In this document: piece by piece, positions 10,012 through 20,636 of the stretch
Layout: each line of letters starts with the position of its first letter
Position numbering within the stretch: position 1 is the first letter of the stretch
Assembly: GCA_905250115.1 (NCBI GenBank)
Contig: CAJNOI010000019.1
Span: 556,030-620,029, forward strand
Source: Adineta steineri
Taxonomy: Eukaryota > Rotifera > Eurotatoria > Adinetida > Adinetidae
Reading direction: 5' to 3'
Length of the DNA: 64,000 nucleotides
Program-made: the position numbers and the translations under genes
The notes under the pieces: generated by a model
What the model saw: only the letters and a program-made list of their open reading frames with translations
Database searches by the model: none
What the model was told of the DNA's origin: nothing

Positions 10012-12247
10012 TTAATAACGTAAAAATTGTTGTATTCTTTGATTTAATTCATCCGCAACATATAAATTAAGTTGATTATCAAATGCAACTGAAGTAGGAT
10101 AGTATAACATAGTTGAACTATTTCCAAGTTGACCTGAAATTCCTGCAATTGTTGTTCCATTTGATTGACCAACTAAATATAATTGTATACGTTGATTTAA
10201 CGTATCTGCTACGTACATATTACCCATTGGATCATAGGTAACAGTTATTGGATGATTAAAACTTATTGAATCAGTACCAGTCAATCCTGTTGAACTTCCA
10301 GCAATTATTGTCCATTTAGAATCACCTATTTTCCATCGAACAATATTATTTGCACCATTATTTGAAATAATAAGACTATTTGTTGATGAATCGAAAAGAA
10401 GACCAGCAGGATAATTCAATTGTGTATTATTTATTCCTAAACCATTTCCACCAGCAATAACAGTACCTGTTAAATTACCAGATGAATATTTCATAATACG
10501 ATGATTATTAAAGTCAGATATATATATTGTATTAGAATTTGGATCCATAGCAGTACCATATGGAATATTAAACTGATTTAATCCAGAGCCAGTAACATCT
10601 AAAAAATTTTATCGACATTAATCATTTTTCTATAAGAAAAAAAGGAGTTATTAACCTGTAATACCCGCAATTTGGTTTCCATAAGTTGCACCATAGTTCC
10701 ATAATTGAATTCGTTCATTAGTTGAATCTGCTATATATAAACTATAATTTGTATCAATATAGAAAAATGTTGGACCATGCAAATAGCTCATATTTGTTCC
10801 TGACACTGCATTTGCTTGACCAGCCACTGTTGTACAAGTTAAATTTCTGATATTACATTTTTGAATTCTATTATTAACTGAATCACTAATATAAAGATCT
10901 CCAAATGAATCAAATGCTATACCACAAGGGTAAGCAAGCTGATACGATGTATTTCCTCTCAAGCTTGCAGTACCAAATACAGTTATACCACTTGTATTCC
11001 ATCGAAGATAAGCTTCAAGAGTTAAAACAACAATAATAAGAAAAAACGTTTTCTATGTTAAAATTATATTTACAAGGTATATTTGTAGTTTTTTTTGTTT
11101 TTCTCATTAGAATAATAAGAATAATAGCTAGAATTATACCAAGAAGTATAAGATAAAGAAGAGTAATAAAAGACATTAGTGCGCGTCGTCGTGAACATCG
11201 ACAACAATATTCAATAAAATTCCTATGTTAAATATTATGAACTAATTAAGTTGTAATAATTGTATTTACTGTTTCTTTTTATTGTTGATTGAACGATGAT
11301 GATCATTTATTGGATTTCTTAAAGCTTCTATTGTTTCCGATCGCTATATTTCGAAGATTATTGAATAGAATGAAACAAAAAATAATATGAAATCTTACAT
11401 TTTTGTCTATAATATGAATATTTGATGTCGATTGATTGCTAATATTATTCTAGAAGATAAATATTTATATTTTAAAATAAAAGATTCGTTGAACTACTTG
11501 ATGATCAATATTTTTTCCTGTTGCATTTGGAATATTAATACTTTTCGATGGATTTTGATGAAACTATAATAAATATTTAAAATATTTTCTTTTTCGATAG
11601 GTTCATTCAATTTTTCTATGTTAATTAGTTTGTTGTCTTTTTCACTATGAACAAACTTTTGAGAAAGTAAACTGTCACCAAAAGAAAAGATTATTTTTTT
11701 CATAGGTGACAAATTCATATTTTGTTATTTCGATGTTTCTTCATCGAATTAATTTAAAATGTACTATTATTGAAGAAACCAAAGAAAAGAAAACTAGACG
11801 TATGACAAACAATAAAGAATGACTTTGATCAGCTTCTTGTTCTTTTATAATGAAAACAAATAGATTATTTTCATCGTATTTTGATAATACTTTAAATCTG
11901 TTTAGTCTTACCTGGAATTTTTGATGAACTGTTAAATGTGACAAACTCTATATAAATATGAAATAAAATAAAGACAAAATGATTAGAGATCTTCTTACAT
12001 TATTATTCTCCTTATTATCTTTATGATTTAGAATTGAACGAACACTTTGACGTGGTCTAACAGATACATGGATAACTGATGTCCTTTGAGTATTTAATAT
12101 CGTAGGTAAAGAACTCTAAATTAATATATCAATCAATAATAAAAACAAAAGAATGATCACAAAATTTACTTGATGGTTAAGAGAATTTCGATGACGAGGT
12201 AGTTTTTCAATACTTAATCTATTTGCTGGCATACGGCCTTCTGTCAT
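10012..12247 (-). CDS. Type II membrane protein with extracellular NHL-repeat propeller
   Basis: Minus-strand exons join from ATG 12247 (MTEGRMPANRLSIEKLPRHR) through several small serine/asparagine-rich cytosolic exons (near 12000-12118, 11915-11947, 11511-11570, 11398-11452, 11271-11346). Next come the membrane exon 11074-11222 and two NHL exons 10656-11013 and 10012-10598. The membrane exon has a Cys/Arg cluster YCCRCSRRRA, then a hydrophobic helix (SFITLLYLILLGIILAIILI), then RKTKK. The NHL part has about six blades with motifs such as GIAFDSFGDLYISDSVNNRI and NMYVADTLNQRIQLY, ending QQFLRY. The intracellular tail, single membrane segment and outward propeller suggest a cell-surface receptor or adhesion protein; the ligand is unknown. 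NHL families are expanded in bdelloids. No frame lesion was seen, unlike the neighbour at 7.7-9.1 kb. Confidence 0.8.
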
Positions 12248-12477
12248 TATTTGAGTTTCTGTTTTTTACTGACGCTCAGATCAACAATTTAATCACTAAA
12301 AGAAAGATTCGATACTGTTTTTTTTTGTATTTATATATTTGATCAACTTTGTATTATTATGAGAGAAAGAATCAATTAATTTTTTTATAAATTCATAAAT
12401 ATGAATATGATTAGTTTATTGAGGGGCTTCGTTAGTATATTTCGGGTCAAGTTAAGTGAGCTCCAAATTTGGAGTCT

Positions 12478-12516
12478 ACGAGGGTGTGGGTATGCATGTG
12501 CCTGTGTATGTGTCTA
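12478..12516. repeat. Single GT-rich telomere-like arm
   Basis: ACGAGGGTGTGGGTATGCATG then TGTGTATGTG is one arm of the GGGTGT family without an evident opposing CA arm. It lies between the NHL gene start and the 3' end of the GH3 gene. Confidence 0.4.
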
Positions 12517-12545
12517 ACTGGCAAGTAGTTTTATTTAATTAGTGT

Positions 12546-14759
12546 TTAAATATGAAAAAAGCCTTCGAGTTTAATGTCAGCATTATTAGCTGATGTTGCA
12601 ATCCAAACTGTATATTCTCCAGAAGCAGCAGTCCATTTTTGATCGATATTATTCCAATATGAAATATCTCGTTGTCTTAATACCAAAGTCACTATCTTTG
12701 ATTCGCCAGCTGCCAAATAAACTCGTTCAAAACCGCGTAAAATTTTTGGTGGTTCAGCTGCTTCTTCTGGAAAACCGAGGTAGAGTTGGGGTACTTCGGA
12801 ACCATCAACATTGCCGATATTTGAAATAGTAAAACTAATCGTATAAACAGGTTCATACATTCCTAATAAATCTTTATTATTATAAGACGCTGAACGGCGC
12901 TGTCTATAAAGTGAAATATGGTTCTGTTGATTAACTTTTGAAATCGTCAATTCCGAGAAAGAAAAGTTCGTATAGGAAATTCCATAGCCGAAATAGAAGC
13001 GTGGTGTGATATTATATTTATCAAAATGGCGGTAGTCTAAGAAAACACCTTCCGTATAATTCGAGTTGTATGTGTTAGTAATATTAGTTCCATAATCCGA
13101 ATCATTTTTAGCTATGGTGAACACTAATTTACCACCTGGATTATATTCACCGTAAAGAACATCAACAATAGCTGGTCCATACTCTGGACCTGATAAACCG
13201 CTCCAAATAACACCGGTAACATTTGGATGTTCAATCCAACCTTCGAGATTAAGTTGTGCAACACTATTGACAATAACAATTGTTGATGCACAACGCGCAG
13301 CTACCGTATTAATTAACTTGTCACCATCATGATAAGCAAAAAGATTATGACGATCACGTCCTTCTGATGACCAAGCATTGATAAAAACAAGACATTTTCC
13401 TCCTGAAAACTTTCTATTGTCCAACGAACGATTTATAGAAACATAATCATCTTGATCGACAATGTATTGAATTTGTAGATGAAAATCTCGAGCATGTATA
13501 AGAAGCGCAGTGAGAGGATCAATAGCATATGTTGGACGGACGTAGCCTGAACCTCCACCCTGATATAAAGCACCATCCAATCCCACAATATTAATCGGTC
13601 TATCAATACCGTCAATATAACGACTTGCTGCTGATCCATAAATAGAATAGATTTTGTCTGTATTGACACTAAATGGCAGAGTATTGTTGATATTTTTAAG
13701 TAGAATCATACCTGCCATACCAAGATGTCGATTAAGCAAGTAATGATCTTTCATAGCATCATAATCTAAATTGATAGGTGGAAAATCTTGATCTTGTCCA
13801 AGCAAAAAATATGGTGTCATAATTCGAATTACCATATCGTTTATTCTTTCTTCTGTGATAGATCCATTTTTGACAGCTAGAAGAAGAGCATAGCCCATAA
13901 GTCCATCTTGACCGGGCATATTCATGTCCAATCCACTCAACGCAGATTCTAATCCGACTTTTGTCGCTCCCCAATCGGACATAACATTACCTTGAAATTG
14001 AAGTTCTCCTTTCAAAAGTTCATTCAAAGTTTCTCTATTTTGACATGCTTGCGTTCCATTAATTTGATTGTAGGAACACATGACGGAACCAACTCCGGCT
14101 GCAACACTCTCAGCAAATGGCCACAAATAAATTTCATGCATAGTTTTATCATCGAGATTCGCTGAATAACCTTGACTGGGTCCGGTTTTCGGATAATAGG
14201 TACGATTGGATTCTTGTTCATTGCAAATATAATGTTTTGCAGTGACTACAACACCTTGATTTTGAACACCTTGAACGTAATAATAGGCATTTTCGCCAGA
14301 AAGATATGGATCCGAGCCAAATCCTTCCCAATTACGTCCATGAAGGGCATTTCGATCTATGTTCACCATAGGTCCTAAATCATAATGGATCCCTTTTCCT
14401 CGAAATTCCTGACCAATGGCAACAGCACGTCGATAGAAGAGATCACGATCCCAGCTAGCTGAAATATGAATACCAGCAACGAATGCTGTAGAGAATTGTA
14501 CACTGTCACCAACACCCGATTGTGAACCTTGCAAACAAAAACCACTAAAATTAAGACGTGAAACAGGTGAAACAAATCCGGTACAATCACTTGCAACACC
14601 TTCAGTCATATTGCATTTTTCTTCTAAAGTCAGTTGGGCTGCAAATCTTTTCGCAAGAACAATAGCTTCATCCCAAGTTCTAGTGACACCATTAGGCTCA
14701 GTTTGAATGCTGACTAGTTTTGTAAAAATAATGATGAAGGCAATGTAAGCGTACATCAT
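12546..14759 (-). CDS. Secreted GH3 beta-glucosidase, intronless
   Basis: One frame of 737 residues. Residues 1-20 are a signal peptide (hydrophobic YAYIAFIIIFTKL), so it is probably secreted or lysosomal. The N-terminal TIM barrel has GRNWEGFGSDPYLSG at 141-155, the KHY substrate-binding triad at 175-177, and the catalytic nucleophile in VMSDWGAT (Asp262). A C-terminal fibronectin-III-like domain follows (about 630-725: SFTISNIGNVDGSEVPQLYL, then PPKILRGFERV). The order GH3-N, GH3-C, Fn3-like and the length match secreted fungal and plant-type beta-glucosidases acting on beta-linked glucosides or cello-oligosaccharides. There are many N-glycosylation sequons. A single 2.2-kb exon is unusual beside neighbours cut by introns every 100-200 bp. 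Acquisition from fungi or another microbe is a fair inference, but an old retrocopy is also possible. Function: digestion of plant, algal or fungal glucans. Confidence 0.93.
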   Translation of the reverse strand: MMYAYIAFIIIFTKLVSIQTEPNGVTRTWDEAIVLAKRFAAQLTLEEKCNMTEGVASDCTGFVSPVSRLNFSGFCLQGSQSGVGDSVQFSTAFVAGIHISASWDRDLFYRRAVAIGQEFRGKGIHYDLGPMVNIDRNALHGRNWEGFGSDPYLSGENAYYYVQGVQNQGVVVTAKHYICNEQESNRTYYPKTGPSQGYSANLDDKTMHEIYLWPFAESVAAGVGSVMCSYNQINGTQACQNRETLNELLKGELQFQGNVMSDWGATKVGLESALSGLDMNMPGQDGLMGYALLLAVKNGSITEERINDMVIRIMTPYFLLGQDQDFPPINLDYDAMKDHYLLNRHLGMAGMILLKNINNTLPFSVNTDKIYSIYGSAASRYIDGIDRPINIVGLDGALYQGGGSGYVRPTYAIDPLTALLIHARDFHLQIQYIVDQDDYVSINRSLDNRKFSGGKCLVFINAWSSEGRDRHNLFAYHDGDKLINTVAARCASTIVIVNSVAQLNLEGWIEHPNVTGVIWSGLSGPEYGPAIVDVLYGEYNPGGKLVFTIAKNDSDYGTNITNTYNSNYTEGVFLDYRHFDKYNITPRFYFGYGISYTNFSFSELTISKVNQQNHISLYRQRRSASYNNKDLLGMYEPVYTISFTISNIGNVDGSEVPQLYLGFPEEAAEPPKILRGFERVYLAAGESKIVTLVLRQRDISYWNNIDQKWTAASGEYTVWIATSANNADIKLEGFFHI

Positions 14760-15400
14760 TTTGAAGAATGTGTGATATTATCATCAATGATAACCTGAAA
14801 AGGCATGCACAGAAACAGAAAAAACAGTAGTCTCAGTTATCAGTTATGCACGAAGCCCAACTTGTCTTTTTGCTTATCTCTTTAGAATTTGTTGTGCGCT
14901 TCTCTTCATGAATACTAAAAACGTATCATACTTGAATGAGTTGTCGTAGTTTCAAAAGACTTCAAAACTGAATCTTAAAGTATCTGTTAGTAAAATTAAG
15001 AAACTCGAAGTTGTTTTTCCATCTTGAGGGTGGGTGTGGGTGTGGGTGTCGATCTGGATGAATGTGAATAAAGAAGAAAAATTTATTTAAACCCACACCC
15101 TCAAGCTACAACGGCAACTTTTTTGACTTGATAGTTGAAGACCATTGTATAGCGTCATCTTTCTCTGGAAGAACTTCTCGACAAAAATCCATCGTATTTC
15201 AAATAGGTAAATTACTTAGCTTTCATTTAAACAAAAAAACACGTAATCTAAAAAAAACTGAAGTATCATCGATGAATGTCCTCGAAATCTCTTGAACGGT
15301 TATCCATATTATATCAAATAATGCCTATAGAATAATGTTCAGAACGATCGATTGTTCTAATTCCAGAAAATTTCATTGACTTAACATACTGTTCTCGACT
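14760..15400. other. Divergent intergenic region between GH3 and CXC genes
   Basis: It probably contains both promoters. It includes the inverted telomere-like element at 15022-15109. No coding signal is seen. Confidence 0.5.
15022..15109. repeat. Telomere-like inverted repeat, canonical copy
   Basis: CATCTTGAGGGTGGGTGTGG on the left and AAACCCACACCCTCAAGC on the right, with a spacer of about 45 bp. Both ends carry the perfect CTTGAGGG / CCCTCAAG terminus. Confidence 0.85.
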
Positions 15401-16167
15401 ATGTCAAGCGAGGAATATTCAGATGAAGATGATCAACAAAGTCCAACGAGTGTTGATATTACAGAAGAAAATCCGAATAAAGAAAAAAAGGAGAAATGTA
15501 GTTGTACAAAAGGATGTTCAAAGCGTAGTTGTTCTTGTTTCCAATTCGGTAGTGGATGTAATTCATCATGTGGATGTAGTTCATCATGTGAGAATATGTT
15601 TAATCATCTGGAATATTTCTTCGGCGAAGATACCAAATTATCTGCTCATCCTTGTTTTACAAAATGGCTTATCAAAAAAGCTAAGAATACCGATGGATTA
15701 AAAACAATTAATCGTCGTGCATTATGTCAACTTATTATAGAATGTGATAAGTAAATATTTTATTTATTTATTCAACATTTTCAAATTGTATTTTTAGTTA
15801 TTCTGAAGTTTGTTCTATCGAGGAAGATTTCGAAGAATGGACACAAAAGTGGAAAATGATCGATCAAGATCACAAGTTGGCTCATATGCAAACACTTTTT
15901 CGAATGCTTTTATCTGATGATGAGACAACAGGACGTTATTATTCTTTTTGTCAAGATTATTTAGTTCAAGAAAATCTTAAATGGCATTGTATTAAATGTC
16001 AAGAATGTATGGATTGGAGAGAATGGCACTGTGGAATATGTGATAAATGTATGTGAATTGAGCATTTTGGAAATATTTATTATATGCATTTTTGTTTAGG
16101 TACCTATGGTGTTACCTTACCATGTGAGGGATGTGGAGGAAGAAGTGAAAGATCGGTTATTTCTTAG
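15401..16167 (+). CDS. Cysteine-rich CXC (tesmin-like) protein with C-terminal zinc-binding cysteines
   Basis: Three exons: 15401 to about 15750, about 15799-16050 and about 16101-16167, with GT/AG boundaries in phase. An acidic start ([14 protein letters not shown]) is followed by a tight CXC motif ([20 protein letters not shown], then [20 protein letters not shown]), then a helical region [20 protein letters not shown], and a second cysteine/histidine cluster ([20 protein letters not shown], then [16 protein letters not shown]). CXC motifs of this kind bind zinc and DNA in tesmin/LIN54-type proteins. The combination with the second Cys cluster resembles a family of uncharacterised proteins in fungi, oomycetes and invertebrates. 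It is probably nuclear; a role in DNA binding is inferred, not shown. It could be mobile-element-derived given its patchy distribution. Confidence 0.75.
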
Positions 16168-16924
16168 AACATTATTTACAAACAAAATTCAATGTATATA
16201 TTATATAATAACAATTATTTTACATACAACGAACATATAGTTTTCTAGGTTTAGATTTTCTGAGTGGACTTTCGATAGATATTCACTTGTATTTACTTTG
16301 CGAAGAGATCTTTTGCTTTTTAAATAAAAAACTTTTTTAATCATTCGTGAACATCGAAAAAAGCACTATGAATATTTGAAGAGCTTTAAACTGGATTAAT
16401 TTAGTAAAGTTTTTCGACTTTTTGTATTTTACTTAACAACGTGACGTTTTGATAGATTTTTTAATGCTTTCATGTTCAGGGTGGCCCAACAGTCAAATAA
16501 CCGAAGAAAAAATAGAATATCTTGAGGGTGTGGGTGTAGGTGTACTCTTGATCCAAATCCCCACCCACCCACTCACATACTAGAGTATTCACACCTACAC
16601 CCTCTAGAACACCGGAGATAGAATCTTAGTTTTTGTGACTAATATTAAGGTAAAAGTCCTTTCACGCACGCACTTAAGACGAGAATCAGTTTTATTTTTA
16701 TCATCAAGGTTGATTTTTATCCTTCTTCGTCTTGAATATTTACTTCTTTTCTCATTTGAACTGATATCTTTATTGTTTTATGACACTCCTCTGAATAAGT
16801 AATCATACAAGAAAAGACTATACACTGTTCTCTTTTTTTGTTTCTGTACTGCAAAATTTTAATTTATTAGCATCATATAATTCATTTCATTTAAAAATCT
16901 GCGCATCAAACAGAAAATATCAAC
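16168..16924. other. Intergenic region with one telomere-like element
   Basis: Upstream region of the SLC35G-like gene. It carries the inverted element at 16519-16606 and no supported coding sequence. Confidence 0.5.
16519..16606. repeat. Telomere-like inverted repeat
   Basis: ATCTTGAGGGTGTGGGTGTA on the left, TTCACACCTACACCCTCTAG on the right, plus an extra CCCACCCACCCACTCACA in the loop. The arms share the same GTGTAGGTGT variant, so they were copied from one another or from one parent. Confidence 0.85.
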
Positions 16925-18133
16925 ATGCATCTAACAGAACGGAATAATAGTAATCAGCAGCATCTGTTAGTACCTTCATCTTCTATTGACAATGATAACG
17001 TTACAAGGACTCAACGTAGTTTATCTGTACTCGCGGCGATAGAGCCGATTGTGTTAGTGATAGAAGATGAAGAAGAAGAAGGCGATGATGGTGAAACGGC
17101 GGCTGCGTCAAAATCGTTCGCTCTGTCTGGCATTCTGTACGGTCTTCTAGGATCCTTTCTCTTCGTCACAGGCACATTCATTATTAAAGAATTGCAAGTT
17201 GATCCACTCGATGCACTTATCATACGTTTTATCGTACAGATTCCTTTGTTTGTAATCTTCGTTATATACCATCACTATCCAGTATGGGTAGGCTCATTAA
17301 AAGAAAAATGGCTACAGTTTGTCTTATGTATTCTAAATGGTTTCTTCTTTCTCGGATATTTTATTAGTGTTCGTTACCTTCCTCTGCCTGATTTGACAAC
17401 ACTCAACTTTACGCGTTTATTATGGACGGTTGCCTTTGGTATACTCATCTATAAAGAGAAACCGACAATGATGATTCTTTTAGCTGTTTGCTTCACATTC
17501 ATCGGTGTTGTATTCGTAGCACAACCAACATTTCTCTTTAAACAAAAAAAAGTAGCGGAAACTGCTCTAAATATGACACTAGCAACATTAAATGAAACGG
17601 ACACAGCAAATGCATATTCGTTGAACAGGCGAATGATTGGTATCTCTCTTTCGCTGGCAATAGGTCTTCTATCTGCAATCAATCTTCTAATCTTTAAACA
17701 ATTGATAACTTTGAAACTGAAACCAAGTGTTTTAGTTCTCCAACATTCCTGTATCGTTTTCCTATGTCTTATATTCAATCAATTTTATAAATATTTTCTA
17801 CTAAACGATGTGACACTCTTTACATTGACAATTTTTCGTTGGAAATATTGGTTAGCTACACTAATTAGTTTACTACAAAGTCTTGCAGTAATCTGTGGAA
17901 TTCGCGCCGTAAAACGTGAACCACCATCTATTGTTACAATTGTCTCAGCATCAGAAATTCTATATGCTATTCTTTTACAGAATTTCTTCACAAACAATAA
18001 GTCAAATTTATGGATATTACTTGGAAGTACATTGGTTATATCGAGTGTTTTACTCATCGGTGTACACAAGCTTGTGCAAGAACGAAATACTAGGAAGAAA
18101 AAGATTGCGGACGGTAATAATGTTAAGAACTAA
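16925..18133 (+). CDS. SLC35G/EamA-type ten-helix transporter, intronless
   Basis: 402 residues in one exon. A polar N-terminus with an acidic run (EDEEEEGDDGE) precedes about ten hydrophobic helices arranged as two EamA halves. The first half runs from ALSGILYGLLGSFLFVTGTF to FIGVVFVAQPTFLF, with the family-typical RYLPLPDLTTLNFTRLLWT loop. The second runs from IGISLSLAIGLLSAINLLIF to LWILLGSTLVISSVLLIG. The PLPDLTTL segment and the RA-REPPS-V-A-SEIL pattern are those of SLC35G1-like drug/metabolite transporters at the plasma membrane or ER. The transported solute is not predictable here. The protein ends with a lysine/arginine-rich tail (ERNTRKKKIADG). The lack of introns contrasts with most neighbours and suggests an old retrocopy or transferred gene. 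Confidence 0.85.
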   Translation: MHLTERNNSNQQHLLVPSSSIDNDNVTRTQRSLSVLAAIEPIVLVIEDEEEEGDDGETAAASKSFALSGILYGLLGSFLFVTGTFIIKELQVDPLDALIIRFIVQIPLFVIFVIYHHYPVWVGSLKEKWLQFVLCILNGFFFLGYFISVRYLPLPDLTTLNFTRLLWTVAFGILIYKEKPTMMILLAVCFTFIGVVFVAQPTFLFKQKKVAETALNMTLATLNETDTANAYSLNRRMIGISLSLAIGLLSAINLLIFKQLITLKLKPSVLVLQHSCIVFLCLIFNQFYKYFLLNDVTLFTLTIFRWKYWLATLISLLQSLAVICGIRAVKREPPSIVTIVSASEILYAILLQNFFTNNKSNLWILLGSTLVISSVLLIGVHKLVQERNTRKKKIADGNNVKN

Positions 18134-18657
18134 GAAGAGTTATTTGCTCATGCATCGTTGTTTTTCTCCTTTTTTTTGCAAGTATATTTTTAACCTGGGG
18201 GGGGGGGGGGGAACACGCACATTTTGCAGGATGCGTCGACATGCATGAAAATTAAAACGTTGAAGCTATTTTCCTCGGAAAATCGACTCGCCGTGAAACA
18301 GTTATTACTAGGTGAAACGGTGAAAAAAACTAACAGAATATTATTTATTACTATAAAATAAAACCTTGTATACCCAGATATTGTCGCGCTCGGGTAGGAA
18401 CTAGTAATTCATTTAAAAGCTCTTTAAATCTTATTTCTGTCGTATAGTACTAACTGAAACATCCTGCAATTCAGATGACGACGGCTTTAATAAAACAATA
18501 TTTGACAATTTATTTTTTAATCTTTAAAGAACAAAACGAAAAGCATGCATTCTATTGCGATCGACATAGTAAGCAAAAGTCTTTATATATACAGTTGAAT
18601 ATTTCCATTAATATTATATGGATGGTTATTTTCTTTTCTAACATTTGATATCGATGA
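18134..18657. other. Convergent spacer with a poly-G run
   Basis: A run of about 12 G occurs at 18197-18209, unusual in this AT-rich DNA. The rest is non-coding between the transporter and the Hox-class gene. Confidence 0.6.
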
Positions 18658-19431
18658 TCATGATGTGTCATTAGTTGATATAGCACCATTTTGACCATGA
18701 TTTATTGCATTTTCTTCAAATTGAACATGTGAATCATTACGTGATTTATACCTATCATGTTTCCATTTATATCGACTAATGTAAAAGAAAAAAAATCATA
18801 AATTTAAAAAAAACTCGCGATTTATTCTTACCGACTTTGAAACCAAATCTAAGAAGAGAAAACGAATAGATTAACATAAGAAAAAACAAGATTTTATTAC
18901 TTTAATTTGTCGATCAGTTAGTGCAATTCTATCAGAAATTTCAATTCGTCGCCAACGTGACAAATATCTATTAATATTTATAAATAAATATAAAAATATT
19001 CTTTTCTTACCTATTATAATGAAATTCTTTTTCTAATTCAAGTAGTTGATGACGTGTATAAGGTGCTCGAGGACGTTTATATTCAGAATTAAATTCTATA
19101 AATAAAAAAGAAAGAACGTCTTCATATTAATCATTTCTATATGTTATATACAGTTATGTATTTTCAATACATCATTTTTATGAATACCTTGTCTCATCCA
19201 TGAATATTCATTATGAGCCATTGAATTTGTAACTGAGTTAGAAAATGTTAATGATGATATCGTACTATTAACTAATGATGAAACATCATTTGATGCTAGA
19301 AAAAGATTATCATTAATTGATTGATATTGTTCATGATGAGATATAGCTGTTTGCATCATATTCAAATTTGAAGATGTATTTATAAGTATTGGATTTTTAG
19401 TTGTTGGTGATAAACTGGAATTAGTATTCAT
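18658..19431 (-). CDS. Hox-class homeobox protein with Ser at homeodomain position 51
   Basis: Five exons on the minus strand (19188-19431, 19011-19095, 18901-18967, 18832-18848, 18658-18775) total exactly 531 bp, 176 residues. Residues 76-79 are YSWM, a variant of the YPWM hexapeptide that binds PBX/Exd and a hallmark of Hox proteins. The homeodomain is at 87-146, starting KRPRAPYTRHQLLELEKEF then HYNRYLSRWRRIEI, closest in feel to Hox4/central Hox classes. Three introns cut the homeodomain (after residues 24, 46 and 52), leaving a 17-bp exon coding for the heart of recognition helix 3. In that exon the normally invariant Asn51 is Ser (IWFQSRRYKWK), and Met54 is Tyr. The start at 19431 is the first ATG in frame. 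The frame is clean, so it may be functional with altered DNA binding, or a degenerating copy. Confidence 0.85.
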
Positions 19432-20570
19432 TGGTTTTGTAGTAGAGAGATAGTTAAAGAACAATATTGTCTATAAAAGAATTCAGACACACCTATGGAT
19501 TAATTTTAAAAAAAACGTTAAATAGATATATTAATAAAGAAGATGGACGTTTTTAAATGGCAGTCGAAATTATTGTTGGTATGCTTAATTCGAAGAATGA
19601 TCTAATGCATGCGATATGAACAGAAAAATATCGGACCAAAATTGCATTGCAAAAGAATAAGTGATATGTCTACACATATGAATGTACGAGTTCGATATAC
19701 GTCCTTTAATACGGACATGACGAGTAATGATACATGGCATCGGTCACTATAATATCTCTTGATAGTTTTGCTTCAGTCGTATTATCGCGAATATTTTTCA
19801 GCCATTCGCAACTCAAGAAAAGAAAATTCTCTGTCCAATCTATAGCGGTTATTGACCTTTATGCTTCACTTGTGTGACCTTTTGACCGATGGTTGATCTT
19901 TTCGCTTTGCTCTCTCTCCTGTGTGATCACATCTATATCAGTTGCATTTAATAAAGAAAGGACACAGTTGTGAGTGTGCCGACGACACCATCGTGCCGAA
20001 AGCGGTAGACAGTTACTGTCACAATTCATCACATAACCAATCAATATCTTCCTTTTGTTTGATAGGCAATGTGCATATTCTTTCGTTTTCTTCTGCGAAG
20101 AACGATTATTCATTTTATCATTACTCGATAAAGGTGTACATGTAGTGTCCATGTAAGTGAGTTCGAGAAACGCTGTTTTGCTGTCAAAACGAAGCATATT
20201 AGAGATGGAACAACTAGCAGTGCCTTTTTTTCGTTCTGTCGTTATTGCACGTTGTCTATATGAGAAAGTTCGTATATCCATTTTTTGCGTGGTGCAACAT
20301 GGAACGAAAGAAACAGAAAAGAAGATATACGAATTGCAATGAATCACAGCCATTTGAAGATTCCGTAATTCTTTTTATCTTTAAATATTTAAATCGAAGT
20401 TCTGTTACAGATGGATAGTTAATATAAAAATCCTCACATAATCTGAATAAATAAGTGACTTGAAGATTGTAAATATTTTTCTTTTGAAAGGTTCAAACGA
20501 ACTTTTATCACACGAAAGATGTGAAATATAAAGTATTTCACGCAATATAATTAGATATAACTTCGGGTAG
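19432..20570. other. Region upstream of the Hox-class gene
   Basis: No supported coding sequence. A 164-codon open frame on the minus strand (19859-20353) lacks family features, and its antisense strand is also open. It is likely regulatory or intergenic DNA. Confidence 0.45.
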
Positions 20571-20636
20571 CTCGAGGGTGTGGGTGTGGGTAATAGTATG
20601 TTAAACTAGTCACACCCACCCCACCCCACCCTTTTT
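20571..20636. repeat. Telomere-like inverted repeat, short loop
   Basis: GCTCGAGGGTGTGGGTGTGG faces TCACACCCACCCCACCCCAC with a loop of about 20 bp, followed by CCCTTTT. The left end is CTCGAGGG rather than CTTGAGGG. Confidence 0.82.

Noticed and set aside
15401..16167. CXC protein considered as a metallothionein
   Set aside because: The cysteine spacing and the long helical and second Cys/His regions fit a tesmin-like CXC protein, not a metallothionein.
19859..20353. 164-codon open frame on the minus strand
   Set aside because: No domain, no start context, no homologous feel; the opposite strand is also open over much of it. Probably chance in a somewhat less AT-rich stretch.
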